From: Erysipelotrichaceae bacterium
Lineage (GTDB): Bacteria; Bacillota_I; Bacilli_A; Erysipelotrichales; Erysipelotrichaceae
Direction: 5' to 3'
NCBI GenBank assembly: GCA_019415435.1
Contig: DXZE01000019.1
Span: forward strand, 1-35,973
Length of the DNA: 35,973 bases
Position numbers and translations under genes: made by a program. The first letter of the stretch is position 1; each line of letters begins with the position of its first letter. Below are positions 15,611 to 24,769 of the stretch, piece by piece. A model generated the notes under the pieces. It did no database searches, had not been told where the DNA came from, and saw nothing but the letters and a program-made list of their open reading frames with translations.

Positions 15611-16012
15611 TTACTTCAATCCTGCAACATCCAGTCTGTTCATTGCTTTCTTTAAGGCAAGTTCTGCCCGTTTCAGATCAATGGATGGATCAGAAGAATG
15701 AATTCTGCTTTCCGCACGCTCTTTTGCCTTCTGCGCTCTTTCCGTATCGATTTCGTTTTTGTTCTCAATCGCATCGGTTAATATTTCTGCAGTATTATCA
15801 CGGAAATAGAACAATCCTCCGGCTATTGCATATGTCTCTCTTGTGCCATTTTCATCAGCTGTCATATGACCTACTTTAAGCATTGTGACCAAAGGAATAT
15901 GATTTGGCAGTATTCCTTCATCACCATCTAATGTCTGAATGTTAATGATAGGTGTATCCAGTTCCTTATAGATACCTTTCGGTGTCACAATGCGGACATG
16001 AAGCGTACTCAT
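15611..16012 (-). CDS. atpC: F-type ATP synthase subunit epsilon
   Basis: Central-stalk subunit that couples the c-ring to gamma and can inhibit ATP hydrolysis. The 133 residues show the N-terminal beta-sandwich (MSTLHVRIVTPKGIYKE, GDEGILPNHIPLVTML) and a C-terminal helical hairpin (about 90-133, rich in Ala, Arg and Lys). Its ATG overlaps the atpD stop by 4 bases. It is the last gene of the operon, directly before a strong terminator. Length and order match other Bacillota. Confidence 0.96.
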   Translation of the reverse strand: MSTLHVRIVTPKGIYKELDTPIINIQTLDGDEGILPNHIPLVTMLKVGHMTADENGTRETYAIAGGLFYFRDNTAEILTDAIENKNEIDTERAQKAKERAESRIHSSDPSIDLKRAELALKKAMNRLDVAGLK

Positions 16013-17403
16013 TTCATACTCTCGGCTTTCTTTGTGACATCTTCAATCGTGCCGCAGTTCATAAACGCTGCTTCAGGCAGATCATCATACTTGCCATCCA
16101 GAATTGCCTCAAAGGAGCGTACTGTATCTTTGACTGGTACATATACACCATCTAATCCAGAGAACTGCTGGGCTACATAGAATGGCTGGGATAAGAAGTT
16201 TCTTATTCTTCTGGCTCTGTTAACTGTCTTACGGTCTTCTTCACCTAATTCATCCATACCAAGAATCGCAATGATATCCTGTAATTCCTTGTATCTCTGT
16301 AAGATCTCCTGTACCTTTCTTGCTGTTTCGTAATGTTCTTCCCCTACTACTAATGGATCCAGCATACGGGAAGAAGACTGTAATGGATCAACAGCCGGAT
16401 AGATACCTAAGGCAGCTATGGATCTGTCTAGTACTAATCTGGCGTCAAGGTGTGTGAATGTTGCGGCAGGAGCCGGATCAGTTAAGTCATCCGCAGGGAC
16501 GTAAACACATTGTACGGATGTAATGGATCCCTGATCTGTAGAAGTGATTCTTTCCTGTAACTGTCCCATTTCCGTAGCTAAGGTAGGCTGATAGCCCACG
16601 GCTGAAGGCATACGACCAAGTAATGCAGATACCTCAGAACCAGCCTGGGTGAATCGGAAGATATTATCAATAAACAACAATACATCCTGATGTTCTTCAT
16701 CACGGAAGTATTCCGCCATTGTAAGCGCACTTAAGGCAACTCTCATTCTCGCACCAGGTGATTCATTCATCTGACCATAGGCAAGAACTGTATTAGGAAG
16801 AACACCTGAGTTCTTCATCTCATAATACATATCATTGCCTTCACGGGTTCTTTCACCAACACCTGCGACAACAGAACGACCGCCATGTTCAATGGCAATG
16901 TTATGAATCAGTTCCTGCTCAAGAACTGTCTTACCGACACCAGCACCACCGAATAAACCGATCTTGCCACCTTTGGCATAAGGGCATAAAAGATCAATGA
17001 CCTTAATACCTGTTTCCAGTATTTCTGAACCTGTTCTTTGTTCCGCAAAGCCTGGAGCGTCTCTATGAATAGGCATCTTCTTATCTGTCTTAACTTCACC
17101 TAAACCATCAATCGGCTCACCTAATACATTGAACATTCTGCCTAGAACTGCATCGCCTACAGGCACTTCAATCGGAGCACCTGTATCAATTGCCTTCATA
17201 CCTCTGACTAAGCCATCTGTAGAAGACATCGCAATACATCTGACAATATCATCCCCGATATGCTGGGCTACTTCACAAGTCATATCTGCCTGATCAGGCT
17301 TATCAATATGAATAGCATTCTTTATGGAAGGCAGATGATCTGCATCAAAGCGTATATCTACGACAGGTCCGATAACCTGTACAATCTTTCCTGTATTATC
17401 CAT
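16009..17403 (-). CDS. atpD: F-type ATP synthase subunit beta
   Basis: Catalytic F1 subunit. From MDNTGKIVQVIGPVVDIRF the protein has 464 residues; the longer open frame upstream is not used, because AGAAGG sits 6-7 bases before this ATG and the longer form overlaps atpG. Walker A GGAGVGKT is at 152-159, the catalytic glutamate lies in GVGERTREGND, and the Walker B aspartate in LLFIDNIFRF. The loop that contacts gamma/epsilon reads DELGEED in place of the usual DELSEED, a single Ser-to-Gly change. Thirteen bases separate it from atpG and it overlaps atpC by 4. Confidence 0.97.
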   Translation of the reverse strand: MDNTGKIVQVIGPVVDIRFDADHLPSIKNAIHIDKPDQADMTCEVAQHIGDDIVRCIAMSSTDGLVRGMKAIDTGAPIEVPVGDAVLGRMFNVLGEPIDGLGEVKTDKKMPIHRDAPGFAEQRTGSEILETGIKVIDLLCPYAKGGKIGLFGGAGVGKTVLEQELIHNIAIEHGGRSVVAGVGERTREGNDMYYEMKNSGVLPNTVLAYGQMNESPGARMRVALSALTMAEYFRDEEHQDVLLFIDNIFRFTQAGSEVSALLGRMPSAVGYQPTLATEMGQLQERITSTDQGSITSVQCVYVPADDLTDPAPAATFTHLDARLVLDRSIAALGIYPAVDPLQSSSRMLDPLVVGEEHYETARKVQEILQRYKELQDIIAILGMDELGEEDRKTVNRARRIRNFLSQPFYVAQQFSGLDGVYVPVKDTVRSFEAILDGKYDDLPEAAFMNCGTIEDVTKKAESMK

Positions 17404-17416
17404 CTTTACCTTCTTT

Positions 17417-18271
17417 CTATACAGCATTAGAACCGCTGACAATTTCTGTAATTTCCTGTGTAATAGCTGCCTGTCTTGCCTTGTTGTATGCAAGCTTCAG
17501 AGAAGAACTCAGATCATCCGCATTATCACTTGCGGTCTTCATCGCAACTCTGCGGCTTCCCTGTTCTGCTGTAGTAGATTCCATCCAGCAGGAATAAGCC
17601 GTATCCTGAATCATCATTGGAATCAATGTATCCAGTATTGTTTGTGGATCTGGTTCAAACAGGGTTTCCACATGACTCTTGTTTTCTTTATTATGATCAC
17701 CAGCTGTACATGGCAGTAATGTTTCAACAGATGGTGTAAATGTCATTGTATTGATGAACTCAGTTCTCAATATCTGTAATGTACTGATTTCATCTTTCTG
17801 ATACATATCTATACCTTTAGCGGTAATCTCTCTTAATTCAGAGAATGTCAGTTTATCCGAAGAAACAGGTTCTTCATTCATGACATGAAATCCATATTGT
17901 ACAAACTGATGATACAGAGAAGTACCAATGACATATACCGGATCTTCTGGGTTTAAGACATTACGTGCCAGCTTCATGATATTGGCATTGTATCCACCGC
18001 AAAGACCCAGATCAGAACAGAATACGATTGTCATCTTATTTTCTGACTTGCCATGCTTAACAAGATACTTTGACTCCGCATCCGGATTAGAAGAAACAAT
18101 CTCATCTACCGTTTCCTTTAAACGGTTGGCATACTCCCGGTTCGCTTCCATCTTTGCCCGCTGTCTGACTAACTTGGCATTGGAAATCATTTCCATTGCC
18201 TTAGTTATCTTCTGCGTATTCTGCACAGATTTGATGCGGGAACGTAGTGCCTGCCTTGACTGGCCTGCCAT
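17417..18271 (-). CDS. atpG: F-type ATP synthase subunit gamma
   Basis: Rotor shaft of F1. The 284 residues begin with the typical N-terminal helix (MAGQSRQALRSRIKSVQNTQ, KITKAMEMISNAKL) and end with the long C-terminal helix (ARQAAITQEITEIVSGSNAV); SDLGLCGGYN marks the Rossmann-like globular part. One base separates it from atpA. Nothing unusual is visible. Confidence 0.97.
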   Translation of the reverse strand: MAGQSRQALRSRIKSVQNTQKITKAMEMISNAKLVRQRAKMEANREYANRLKETVDEIVSSNPDAESKYLVKHGKSENKMTIVFCSDLGLCGGYNANIMKLARNVLNPEDPVYVIGTSLYHQFVQYGFHVMNEEPVSSDKLTFSELREITAKGIDMYQKDEISTLQILRTEFINTMTFTPSVETLLPCTAGDHNKENKSHVETLFEPDPQTILDTLIPMMIQDTAYSCWMESTTAEQGSRRVAMKTASDNADDLSSSLKLAYNKARQAAITQEITEIVSGSNAV

Positions 18272-18272
18272 A

Positions 18273-19802
18273 TTACTTCACTCCTTTAAGAAGTTTGAAC
18301 TGCTCTACTGCTTTATCCATACCTTCGTTCAAAGAAGCCGTTATTTCGTCTGTTAATACACCTGTATTCTCTATCTCATCACAGATATCTTTCTGATTCT
18401 CATGGAACCATCTGTGCAGACTCTTTTCAAAGTCACTGACCATTTCAACCGGAACAGCATCCAGATATCCTTCCTTAGCCGCAAAGAGCGATAATACCTG
18501 ATCACACATGGACATAGGCTGATACTGAGGCTGCTTTAATAACTCTGTTAATCTTGTACCATGATCAATGATTTTCTTTGTACTGGCATCGAGATCTGAG
18601 CCAAACTGGGCAAAGGATAACATCTCATGATATTGAGCTAATTCCAGCTTTAAAGATGAAGATACCTTCTTCATTGCCTTTGTCTGGGCATTGGATCCAA
18701 CTCTGGAAACAGATAAGCCTGAATCAACAGCTGGTCTTACACCAGATGCGAATAAGTCAGTCTGTAAGAATATCTGACCATCTGTAATGGAAATAACATT
18801 GGTAGGAATATAAGCAGAGATATCTCCTGCCTGGGTTTCAATAATCGGTAATGCGGTTAAGGAGCCTCCGCCAAGTTCATCATTGAGCTTGGCTGCTCTT
18901 TCCAGTAAACGGGAATGCAGATAGAAGACATCACCTGGATACGCTTCTCTTCCCGGAGGTCTCTTTAATAACAAAGACATTGTACGATATGCGACCGCAT
19001 GCTTGGACAAGTCATCGTAGACAATCAGAACATCTTTGCCCTGTTCCATCCATTCTTCACCCATCGCACATCCTGCATATGGCGCAATATACTGTAATGG
19101 TGCACTTGCTGATGCGGACGCATTAACAACAACCGTATAGCTTAAGGCATCATTCTCTCTTAATTTCTGTACAAGTCTTGCGACTGTTGATTCCTTCTGA
19201 CCAATAGCGACATAGATACAGAGAACATTCTTTCCTCTCTGATTGATAATTGTATCAATCGCAATGGCTGTCTTACCGGTTTCACGGTCACCGATAATTA
19301 ATTCTCTCTGGCCTTTACCGATAGGAATCATGGAATCAATAACCTTCAAACCTGTCATCAATGGCTGATCAACAGACTTTCTTGCCATGACACCAGGGGC
19401 GACTCTTTCAATCGGGCGTGTCTTTGTATAAGAGATTGCTTCTCCTCCATCAATAGCGTTGCCCAGTGGATCAACTACTCTTCCAAGTAATCCATCCCCT
19501 ACCGGAACTTCTACAATCCTGCCGGTTCTTTTGACTTCATCGCCTTCTTTGACTAATGAATCATCACCTAACAGAACAACACCGATATGATCTTCCTCCA
19601 GATTCATGACCATACCCATGACATCATGAGGGAACTGCAGTAATTCAGAGGACATAGCTTTGTCTATACCCTGTACCATGGCAATACCATCACCTACAGA
19701 AATGACATAACCTACATCATCCGAGTGAATCTTATTGTCATAATGCTTTATCTCTTCTTTGATCAGAGAACTGATCTCTTCCGGTCTGACCTGACTGCTC
19801 AT
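18273..19802 (-). CDS. atpA: F-type ATP synthase subunit alpha
   Basis: Non-catalytic nucleotide-binding F1 subunit, 509 residues. Walker A GDRETGKT is at 171-178, the arginine finger lies in LSVSRVGSNAQ, and the N-terminal region (SSLIKEEIKHY) matches the segment that binds the delta subunit. It overlaps atpH by 4 bases at its start. Sequence and length are ordinary for the family. Confidence 0.97.
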   Translation of the reverse strand: MSSQVRPEEISSLIKEEIKHYDNKIHSDDVGYVISVGDGIAMVQGIDKAMSSELLQFPHDVMGMVMNLEEDHIGVVLLGDDSLVKEGDEVKRTGRIVEVPVGDGLLGRVVDPLGNAIDGGEAISYTKTRPIERVAPGVMARKSVDQPLMTGLKVIDSMIPIGKGQRELIIGDRETGKTAIAIDTIINQRGKNVLCIYVAIGQKESTVARLVQKLRENDALSYTVVVNASASASAPLQYIAPYAGCAMGEEWMEQGKDVLIVYDDLSKHAVAYRTMSLLLKRPPGREAYPGDVFYLHSRLLERAAKLNDELGGGSLTALPIIETQAGDISAYIPTNVISITDGQIFLQTDLFASGVRPAVDSGLSVSRVGSNAQTKAMKKVSSSLKLELAQYHEMLSFAQFGSDLDASTKKIIDHGTRLTELLKQPQYQPMSMCDQVLSLFAAKEGYLDAVPVEMVSDFEKSLHRWFHENQKDICDEIENTGVLTDEITASLNEGMDKAVEQFKLLKGVK

Positions 19803-20344
19803 GCCTGTCCTCCTTTCAACAATGCACTTCTCATATCTTCAATTCTTGTTTTCATAGTCATGTCTGTCACATGACTGCCAAGGGATACTCTGATACCGGC
19901 AATTAAAGAAGGATCAATCTTATTTGTAAGAACAACCTTCTTACCGGTTTTCTTTTCCAGGGTTTCCCTGATCTTTTCCATATCTTCAGGATCGAGTTTT
20001 CTCGCAGAAGAGACAACACCTGTCTCTATGCCAAGATATTCGTTAGCTAATTTGACATATGCCTTAAGGATATCCTGCATCCAGAAAGCTCTGCCTTTAT
20101 CAATAATCAGTTTCATGAAACAGACAATGTCGTGATCATGAAATCTTTCAAATATCTCATCTATGAAATTCTTCTTTTCTTCATCTGTAACTTTCACAGC
20201 TCTGAAAAAGAACTCCACATCAGGATTCTCATCCATTACCTGAAGAATCTTTTCAACAATATCTTTCTTTTCAGAAACAGTATTTTCTTCTTCGGCAAGT
20301 TCAAACAGTCCCTGACTATAACGTTCCGCAATTTCACTGTTCAT
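19799..20344 (-). CDS. atpH: F-type ATP synthase subunit delta
   Basis: Peripheral-stalk subunit holding F1 to the b subunits. The 181 residues show the N-terminal helical bundle (IAERYSQGLFELAEE) and the C-terminal motif DPSLIAGIRVSLGSHVTDMT. Its start overlaps the end of atpF by 11 bases and its end overlaps atpA by 4, suggesting tight translational coupling. Confidence 0.96.
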   Translation of the reverse strand: MNSEIAERYSQGLFELAEEENTVSEKKDIVEKILQVMDENPDVEFFFRAVKVTDEEKKNFIDEIFERFHDHDIVCFMKLIIDKGRAFWMQDILKAYVKLANEYLGIETGVVSSARKLDPEDMEKIRETLEKKTGKKVVLTNKIDPSLIAGIRVSLGSHVTDMTMKTRIEDMRSALLKGGQA

Positions 20345-20846
20345 GCGCTGCTTCCTTTACAAAAGCCTCTACTGCTTCTTTATCCATCGCAGAATCAGAC
20401 TTGGACGCAATCAGTTTGCCTGCGGCATCCAGGGCTACATTGACCATTTCACGCTTCATATCATCCTGCATAGCATTTCTTTCTGCCTGGATCTGTTCTC
20501 TTGCACGTTTTCTTTCTGCATCAGCTTCCCGGTTGGCATCAGCGATAATTCTTTCTTTCTCACTGGTTCCTTCTTTGACTGCCGCATCAATAATGGTCTG
20601 TGCCTTGCCTGAAGCTTCATCCAGTTCTGCCTGTGCCTTGGCACGATCGTTTAAAGCATCCTGTTTTGCCTTTTCACCAGCCGTGAGATCGGACTGCATC
20701 TTTTCTGCACGGGTATCCAGAAAGTTCGTTACATACTTCCATAAGAACTTCTTTGCGAGTAAAAACAAGACAAGCGTACTGCAGAGCTGAACGATAAGTG
20801 TCACCGGATTGGGTACCAGCTGACCGACAATATCGACATCAATCAT
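20334..20846 (-). CDS. atpF: F-type ATP synthase subunit b
   Basis: Peripheral stalk. A single N-terminal membrane helix (about 14-36: NPVTLIVQLCSTLVLFLLAKKF) is followed by a long charged coiled coil rich in Ala, Lys, Glu and Arg to residue 170. There is no lipobox, unlike b subunits of some Bacillota. Eight bases separate it from atpE. Confidence 0.96.
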   Translation of the reverse strand: MIDVDIVGQLVPNPVTLIVQLCSTLVLFLLAKKFLWKYVTNFLDTRAEKMQSDLTAGEKAKQDALNDRAKAQAELDEASGKAQTIIDAAVKEGTSEKERIIADANREADAERKRAREQIQAERNAMQDDMKREMVNVALDAAGKLIASKSDSAMDKEAVEAFVKEAAHEQ

Positions 20847-20854
20847 TATGCTTA

Positions 20855-21091
20855 TTACGCTGCGTAAACAAACATCAGCAGAATAGAAACAAGCAGTCCG
20901 TAAATAGCACAGGTTTCAGAAAGAGCGATACCAAGAATCATTGTGGAACGGATCTTGGATTCTACTTCCGGATTTTTACCGATCGCATCACATGCATGGG
21001 CTGCACATGTACCTTCACCCATACCAGTCATCATACCTGTCATAACCGCAAGACCTGCGCCAATCGCAATTAAACCTTTGTTGATATCCAT
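20855..21091 (-). CDS. atpE: F-type ATP synthase subunit c with sodium-type ion site
   Basis: A 78-residue two-helix proteolipid forming the rotor ring. The ion-binding carboxylate is E59 in LSETCAIYG. E59-T60-x-x-x-Y64 reproduces the Na+ signature E-S/T-x-x-x-Y. Helix 1 carries E26 in GMGEG, exactly 33 residues before E59, the same spacing as Q32/E65 in the Ilyobacter tartaricus Na+ ring; a glutamate there corresponds to the two-carboxylate Na+ motif described for Fusobacterium nucleatum. Sodium coupling is therefore inferred. The polar loop reads KNP (39-41) rather than RQP. Three cysteines (C29, C34, C61) and H32 lie in or near the helices, which is unusual for this subunit. Confidence 0.95.
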   Translation of the reverse strand: MDINKGLIAIGAGLAVMTGMMTGMGEGTCAAHACDAIGKNPEVESKIRSTMILGIALSETCAIYGLLVSILLMFVYAA

Positions 21092-21105
21092 AATAAGCTC
21101 CTCCT

Positions 21106-21825
21106 TTATTTAGTTTTCTTGACTTCGTCTGGAATATCATTTCCTACTAATACAGTAGACAATGTTACAAATACCAGGGTTTGAACAAACCCGGAGAATA
21201 CATCGAAATAGGCATGTAATAATGGTGCTAATACCGGTGCCATGAAGTTAAATGCATTTCCGCCAACACTGGCAAATAAACCGATGATGGCATTTGATAA
21301 ATATTGGCAGAAATTGTAGATAAGACTCATCATGATGCCACCGCATAAGATATTGCCGAATAAACGCAATGACATGGAAATCATGGTAGAAAACTTACCT
21401 ATGATATTCATCGGTAACATCACCGGGATCGGTTCCAGGAATGAATGGAAGTATGCCTTGACACCACCATACTTGAATTCCACATACTGCACAACAACCC
21501 ATGTGATAAAGCTTAATAATAAAGTTACGGATAAATTACTCGTTGGCGAGGATAATCCAAACAGAGAAATTATATTGGAGAAGAATATGTATACCCATAA
21601 TACAAGAATATACGGGGCATAGTTTCTCGCAAACTTCTCACCACAGTTATCTTTAACAGAATTATATACAGACTGCACAGCCCATATGACAAAAGTCATG
21701 ATGCCATGCGGTTTAGCCAGAGGATCTGCTTTTTTAAACTTATTACCGATTACCACAAAAGCAATGCCTATCAGGATTGTTTCCAGAATAATGGTAAATA
21801 CATCTTTCTGTATGGTAATCGTCAT
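21106..21825 (-). CDS. atpB: F-type ATP synthase subunit a
   Basis: Stator channel subunit, 239 residues, five to six membrane helices. The essential arginine is R154 in SMSLRLFGNILCGG, and the last helix carries HAYFDVFSGFVQTLVF with conserved Asp and Gln. It works against the c ring to move ions. One base separates it from atpI and 14 from atpE. Confidence 0.96.
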   Translation of the reverse strand: MTITIQKDVFTIILETILIGIAFVVIGNKFKKADPLAKPHGIMTFVIWAVQSVYNSVKDNCGEKFARNYAPYILVLWVYIFFSNIISLFGLSSPTSNLSVTLLLSFITWVVVQYVEFKYGGVKAYFHSFLEPIPVMLPMNIIGKFSTMISMSLRLFGNILCGGIMMSLIYNFCQYLSNAIIGLFASVGGNAFNFMAPVLAPLLHAYFDVFSGFVQTLVFVTLSTVLVGNDIPDEVKKTK

Positions 21826-21826
21826 A

Positions 21827-22171
21827 TTACTTTCCTCTGTAAATAGTTATTTCAAGTATGGATGTCAGCTTGACTGCCATCATACCCAAAGCACATAAAT
21901 ATATGTTCAATATCTGCGGTAACAGGGCACATACAAGTAACGTCAGGCCCATGATGGCATAGTTGATTAAGAAATGAAAATATCCTGTTCTCTTTACGGC
22001 ATGACCACTGTCTATCACATTATTCCAGAACTTATCTGTACGATAGTACTGTAGGTATGCTTCCCCACATCCAAGCAGCCATCCTGTTGTCATTCTCCAG
22101 TCAATGAATATTGTAACGATTCCAACCAGCAGTGCCAGAATCCTGAATATTTTCCATGAACGTTCTGTCAT
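21827..22171 (-). CDS. atpI: AtpI/UncI-like ATP synthase assembly protein
   Basis: A 114-residue membrane protein with three to four hydrophobic segments (about 10-25, 66-84, 90-110) in the position taken by atpI in other operons. AtpI helps c-ring assembly and in some bacteria is tied to Mg2+ or Na+ handling. AGGTGATT lies 5 bases before the ATG. The call rests mostly on position and hydrophobicity because the family diverges quickly. The 79 bases before it hold no convincing -35/-10 pair and no terminator for parB, so some expression may be read-through from the parB operon. Confidence 0.75.
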   Translation of the reverse strand: MTERSWKIFRILALLVGIVTIFIDWRMTTGWLLGCGEAYLQYYRTDKFWNNVIDSGHAVKRTGYFHFLINYAIMGLTLLVCALLPQILNIYLCALGMMAVKLTSILEITIYRGK

Positions 22172-22250
22172 TGTTAATCACCTGTTAATATAATTATTTT
22201 ATTGAATTTAAAGGTCGATGTATAGAACATTATGAAATAAATGTATATCT

Positions 22251-23150
22251 TTACTGAATGGATTCATCCAGACAGCCAAGCTTTTCCAGTATACGGTTTA
22301 AATCATCATTATCTGTATAAGAGATTGTTATCTTCTTATTTGTAAGAGTTACCTGGGTGCCCAGCTTTTCAGACATTTTTGTCTCAACATCTTCCAGGAA
22401 AGGATCTTTCTCTTTGACTGTTTTCTTAAGTTTCTGTTTTTCTTTAGATCCGTTTATATCTCTGACATATGCCTCTACTTCACGTACTGACATCTTGTCT
22501 TTGATAACCTTCTGGGCTGCATCATAGATCTCATTTTCATCATGAAGACCTAATAAAGGACGGACATGGGACATTGTTAATTTCTTCTGTACAACCATAT
22601 CCTGTACTTCTGTCGGAAGCTTGAGAAGTCTCATCATATTGGCACAATACTCACGTGACTTGCCTACTCTTTCTGCAAGCTTTTCCTGGGTATAGCCAAG
22701 TTTTCTGACTAAGGATTCATACGCAGCTGCTTCTTCAATCGGATTCAGATCTTCACGCTGTACATTTTCCAGGATGGATATTTCCATCATCTGTTCTTCC
22801 GTGAAGTCTACTTCTATAGCCGGTACTGTCTCTAAGCCTGCCATCTTCGCAGCTCTTAATCTTCTTTCACCTGCGATCAGATCATAACCGGATACGGACT
22901 TTCTGACTAATAAAGGTGTAAAGATACCATGAACCTTGATAGATTCGGATAATTCTTCTAGACCTTTCTTATCAAACTCTTTACGCGGCTGGTAAGGGTT
23001 AGGACGGATTTCATTAACCGAGATCTCTATTTCTCTTCTTCCCGGCACTTCCGTACTGTTTGTCTGAATATCATCCAGGAACTGTTCCACATTAGAACCG
23101 AAGATGGAATCCAGACCTTTGCCAAGACCATTATGTTTCTTTCCTGCCAT
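22251..23150 (-). CDS. parB: chromosome partitioning protein ParB (Spo0J)
   Basis: CTP-dependent DNA clamp that loads at parS and spreads, recruiting SMC and stimulating ParA. The 299 residues start GLGKGLDSIFG (the ParA-interacting N-terminus), then box I RPNPYQPRKEF, box II AGERRLRAAK within the CTPase fold, and an HTH around TQEKLAERVGKS, with a C-terminal dimerisation region. Three perfect parS sites lie 9-12 kb away in this window. It follows parA by 5 bases. It differs from the noc product by its GLGKGLDSIF N-terminus and by pairing with parA. Confidence 0.95.
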   Translation of the reverse strand: MAGKKHNGLGKGLDSIFGSNVEQFLDDIQTNSTEVPGRREIEISVNEIRPNPYQPRKEFDKKGLEELSESIKVHGIFTPLLVRKSVSGYDLIAGERRLRAAKMAGLETVPAIEVDFTEEQMMEISILENVQREDLNPIEEAAAYESLVRKLGYTQEKLAERVGKSREYCANMMRLLKLPTEVQDMVVQKKLTMSHVRPLLGLHDENEIYDAAQKVIKDKMSVREVEAYVRDINGSKEKQKLKKTVKEKDPFLEDVETKMSEKLGTQVTLTNKKITISYTDNDDLNRILEKLGCLDESIQ

Positions 23151-23155
23151 ATGGA

Positions 23156-23935
23156 CTATCTCCTTCCTCTTTCATTCTGTGTAATGACTTCTTTGACTAA
23201 TTGTGCATATGCCTTCGCACCTTCACTGCGGGTATCATATTCAAAGATAGATTCTTCTCTTGAAGGTGCTTCTGATAAACGTACATTTCTTGGTATATAG
23301 CACTTATATACTTTCTCCTTGAAGTACTTGCGTACTTCCTGCTGTACTTCTACAGATAACTTTGTACGCATATCAAACATTGTTAAAAGAACACCTTCAA
23401 TGGATAGTCGTGGATTGAATAACTTCTGTACCAGCCGGATTGTACTTAATAACTGCGTCAATCCCTCCAAGGCAAAGTACTCACACTGTACCGGAATCAT
23501 GACGGAATCTGCGGCAGTTAATGCATTGGTATTTAGCAGACCTAAACTAGGTGGGCAGTCAATGATGATATAGTCATAATCATTCTTAACAACATCCAGC
23601 TTGTTCTTTAATAATCTTTCTCTTCCTACTTCGTAAGAAGCCATCTCTACATCCGCACCTGATAAATCAATGGTAGAAGGAAGTACATCTAATGGCGGCA
23701 TCTGTAATGTCACCTTAGCCTTATTAACGGTTGTATCTCCCATTAATACATCGTATACAGAATATTCAAAACCAACCTTGTTGGCTCCAATGCCATGTGT
23801 GGCATTCCCCTGTGGATCAAAATCCACTAACAGTATTCTTTTACCTACATATGCTAATCCGGCTGCCAGATTCATTGATGTAGTTGTTTTACCGACACCG
23901 CCCTTCTGATTGGCTATCGCTATGATCTTTCCCAT
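23156..23935 (-). CDS. parA: chromosome partitioning ATPase ParA (Soj)
   Basis: Walker-type ATPase, 259 residues. The deviant Walker A KGGVGKTTT (K11 to T19) with its signature lysine opens the protein, followed by LLVDFDPQGNAT and DYIIIDCPPSLGLL. It binds DNA non-specifically as an ATP dimer, and in Bacillota also controls DnaA activity. There is no N-terminal HTH, so it is the short chromosomal type. It lies between noc (10 bases) and parB (5 bases). Confidence 0.96.
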   Translation of the reverse strand: MGKIIAIANQKGGVGKTTTSMNLAAGLAYVGKRILLVDFDPQGNATHGIGANKVGFEYSVYDVLMGDTTVNKAKVTLQMPPLDVLPSTIDLSGADVEMASYEVGRERLLKNKLDVVKNDYDYIIIDCPPSLGLLNTNALTAADSVMIPVQCEYFALEGLTQLLSTIRLVQKLFNPRLSIEGVLLTMFDMRTKLSVEVQQEVRKYFKEKVYKCYIPRNVRLSEAPSREESIFEYDTRSEGAKAYAQLVKEVITQNERGRR

Positions 23936-23945
23936 AATACTCCCT

Positions 23946-24749
23946 CTACTTTATCGGGAAACGGACGATCATACGGACTTCCGTCGGTGTCTCTTCCGTT
24001 TCAGCTGTTACTTTAATACCTAGTTTTTCAATCATCTTCAGACTCTGATTGATTGTATTGACACCGATCTTTACATTATGTGAGAAGCCCCTGGTCTTCT
24101 GACGCTTATGTGTCTTCGGCGGCATATTCATTTTTTCTACAAGCAGTTCTGTCTCTCTGACATTGAGACCTTTATCTTCTATTGTCTTGCATGCCTTCTT
24201 CTGTTTCTTGGAATCAGAAAGAGACAGTAAAGCCCTGGCATGTCTTTCGGTAATATTTCCTGCAATAACTTCCTTCTGTACTTCATCCGGAAGATTGAGC
24301 AGTCTTATCTTGTTGGCTACAGCAGACTGTGACTTGCCGATCTTCTCTGCGACCTGTTCCTGGGTCAGGTGTCCCTGACGCATGACCTGAAGATAGCTCT
24401 TGGCTTCTTCAATGGCAGATAAATCCTGACGCTGTACATTCTCGACTAACGCCATCTGGGCTGCCTGGTCTTCTGTAGGAGACAATACATAACAGGATAT
24501 CTCTGTATATCCAGCCATACGGCAGGCACGATATCTTCTTTCTCCGGCAATGATCTCATAGTGATCATCCATACGTCTGACTGTAATAGGCTGAATCAGA
24601 CCATTCTCTTTTATGGAATCACTTAATTCCTGTAAAGCTTCTTCGTCAAAATTCAGACGCGGCTGGTACCTGGATGGCTGAACCTCATCAATCGGAACCT
24701 TGATCACTCTTTCATCTGAACCTGTAAATCTGTCAAAAAAACTGCTCAT
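23946..24749 (-). CDS. noc: nucleoid occlusion protein Noc (ParB paralogue)
   Basis: A 267-residue ParB-family protein without the GLGKGLDSIF N-terminus; instead it begins MSSFFDRFTGSDERVIKVP, and an N-terminal amphipathic stretch rich in Phe and Arg is typical of membrane-targeting Noc. It retains box I (QPSRYQPRLNF), box II (AGERRYRACR) and the HTH (TQEQVAEKIGKS). Noc binds its own sites and the membrane to keep division septa off the nucleoid. It sits between rsmG and parA, as in Bacillus. A 13/14 match to the Noc-binding consensus lies 658 bp from its start codon, in rsmG. Confidence 0.88.
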   Translation of the reverse strand: MSSFFDRFTGSDERVIKVPIDEVQPSRYQPRLNFDEEALQELSDSIKENGLIQPITVRRMDDHYEIIAGERRYRACRMAGYTEISCYVLSPTEDQAAQMALVENVQRQDLSAIEEAKSYLQVMRQGHLTQEQVAEKIGKSQSAVANKIRLLNLPDEVQKEVIAGNITERHARALLSLSDSKKQKKACKTIEDKGLNVRETELLVEKMNMPPKTHKRQKTRGFSHNVKIGVNTINQSLKMIEKLGIKVTAETEETPTEVRMIVRFPIK

Positions 24750-24769
24750 ATACTTCCCCTGCCTGAAAC

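Noticed and set aside
17404..17493. N-terminal extension of atpD
   Set aside because: It overlaps the end of atpG, and MDNTGKIVQV is the normal beta-subunit start with a good ribosome binding site.
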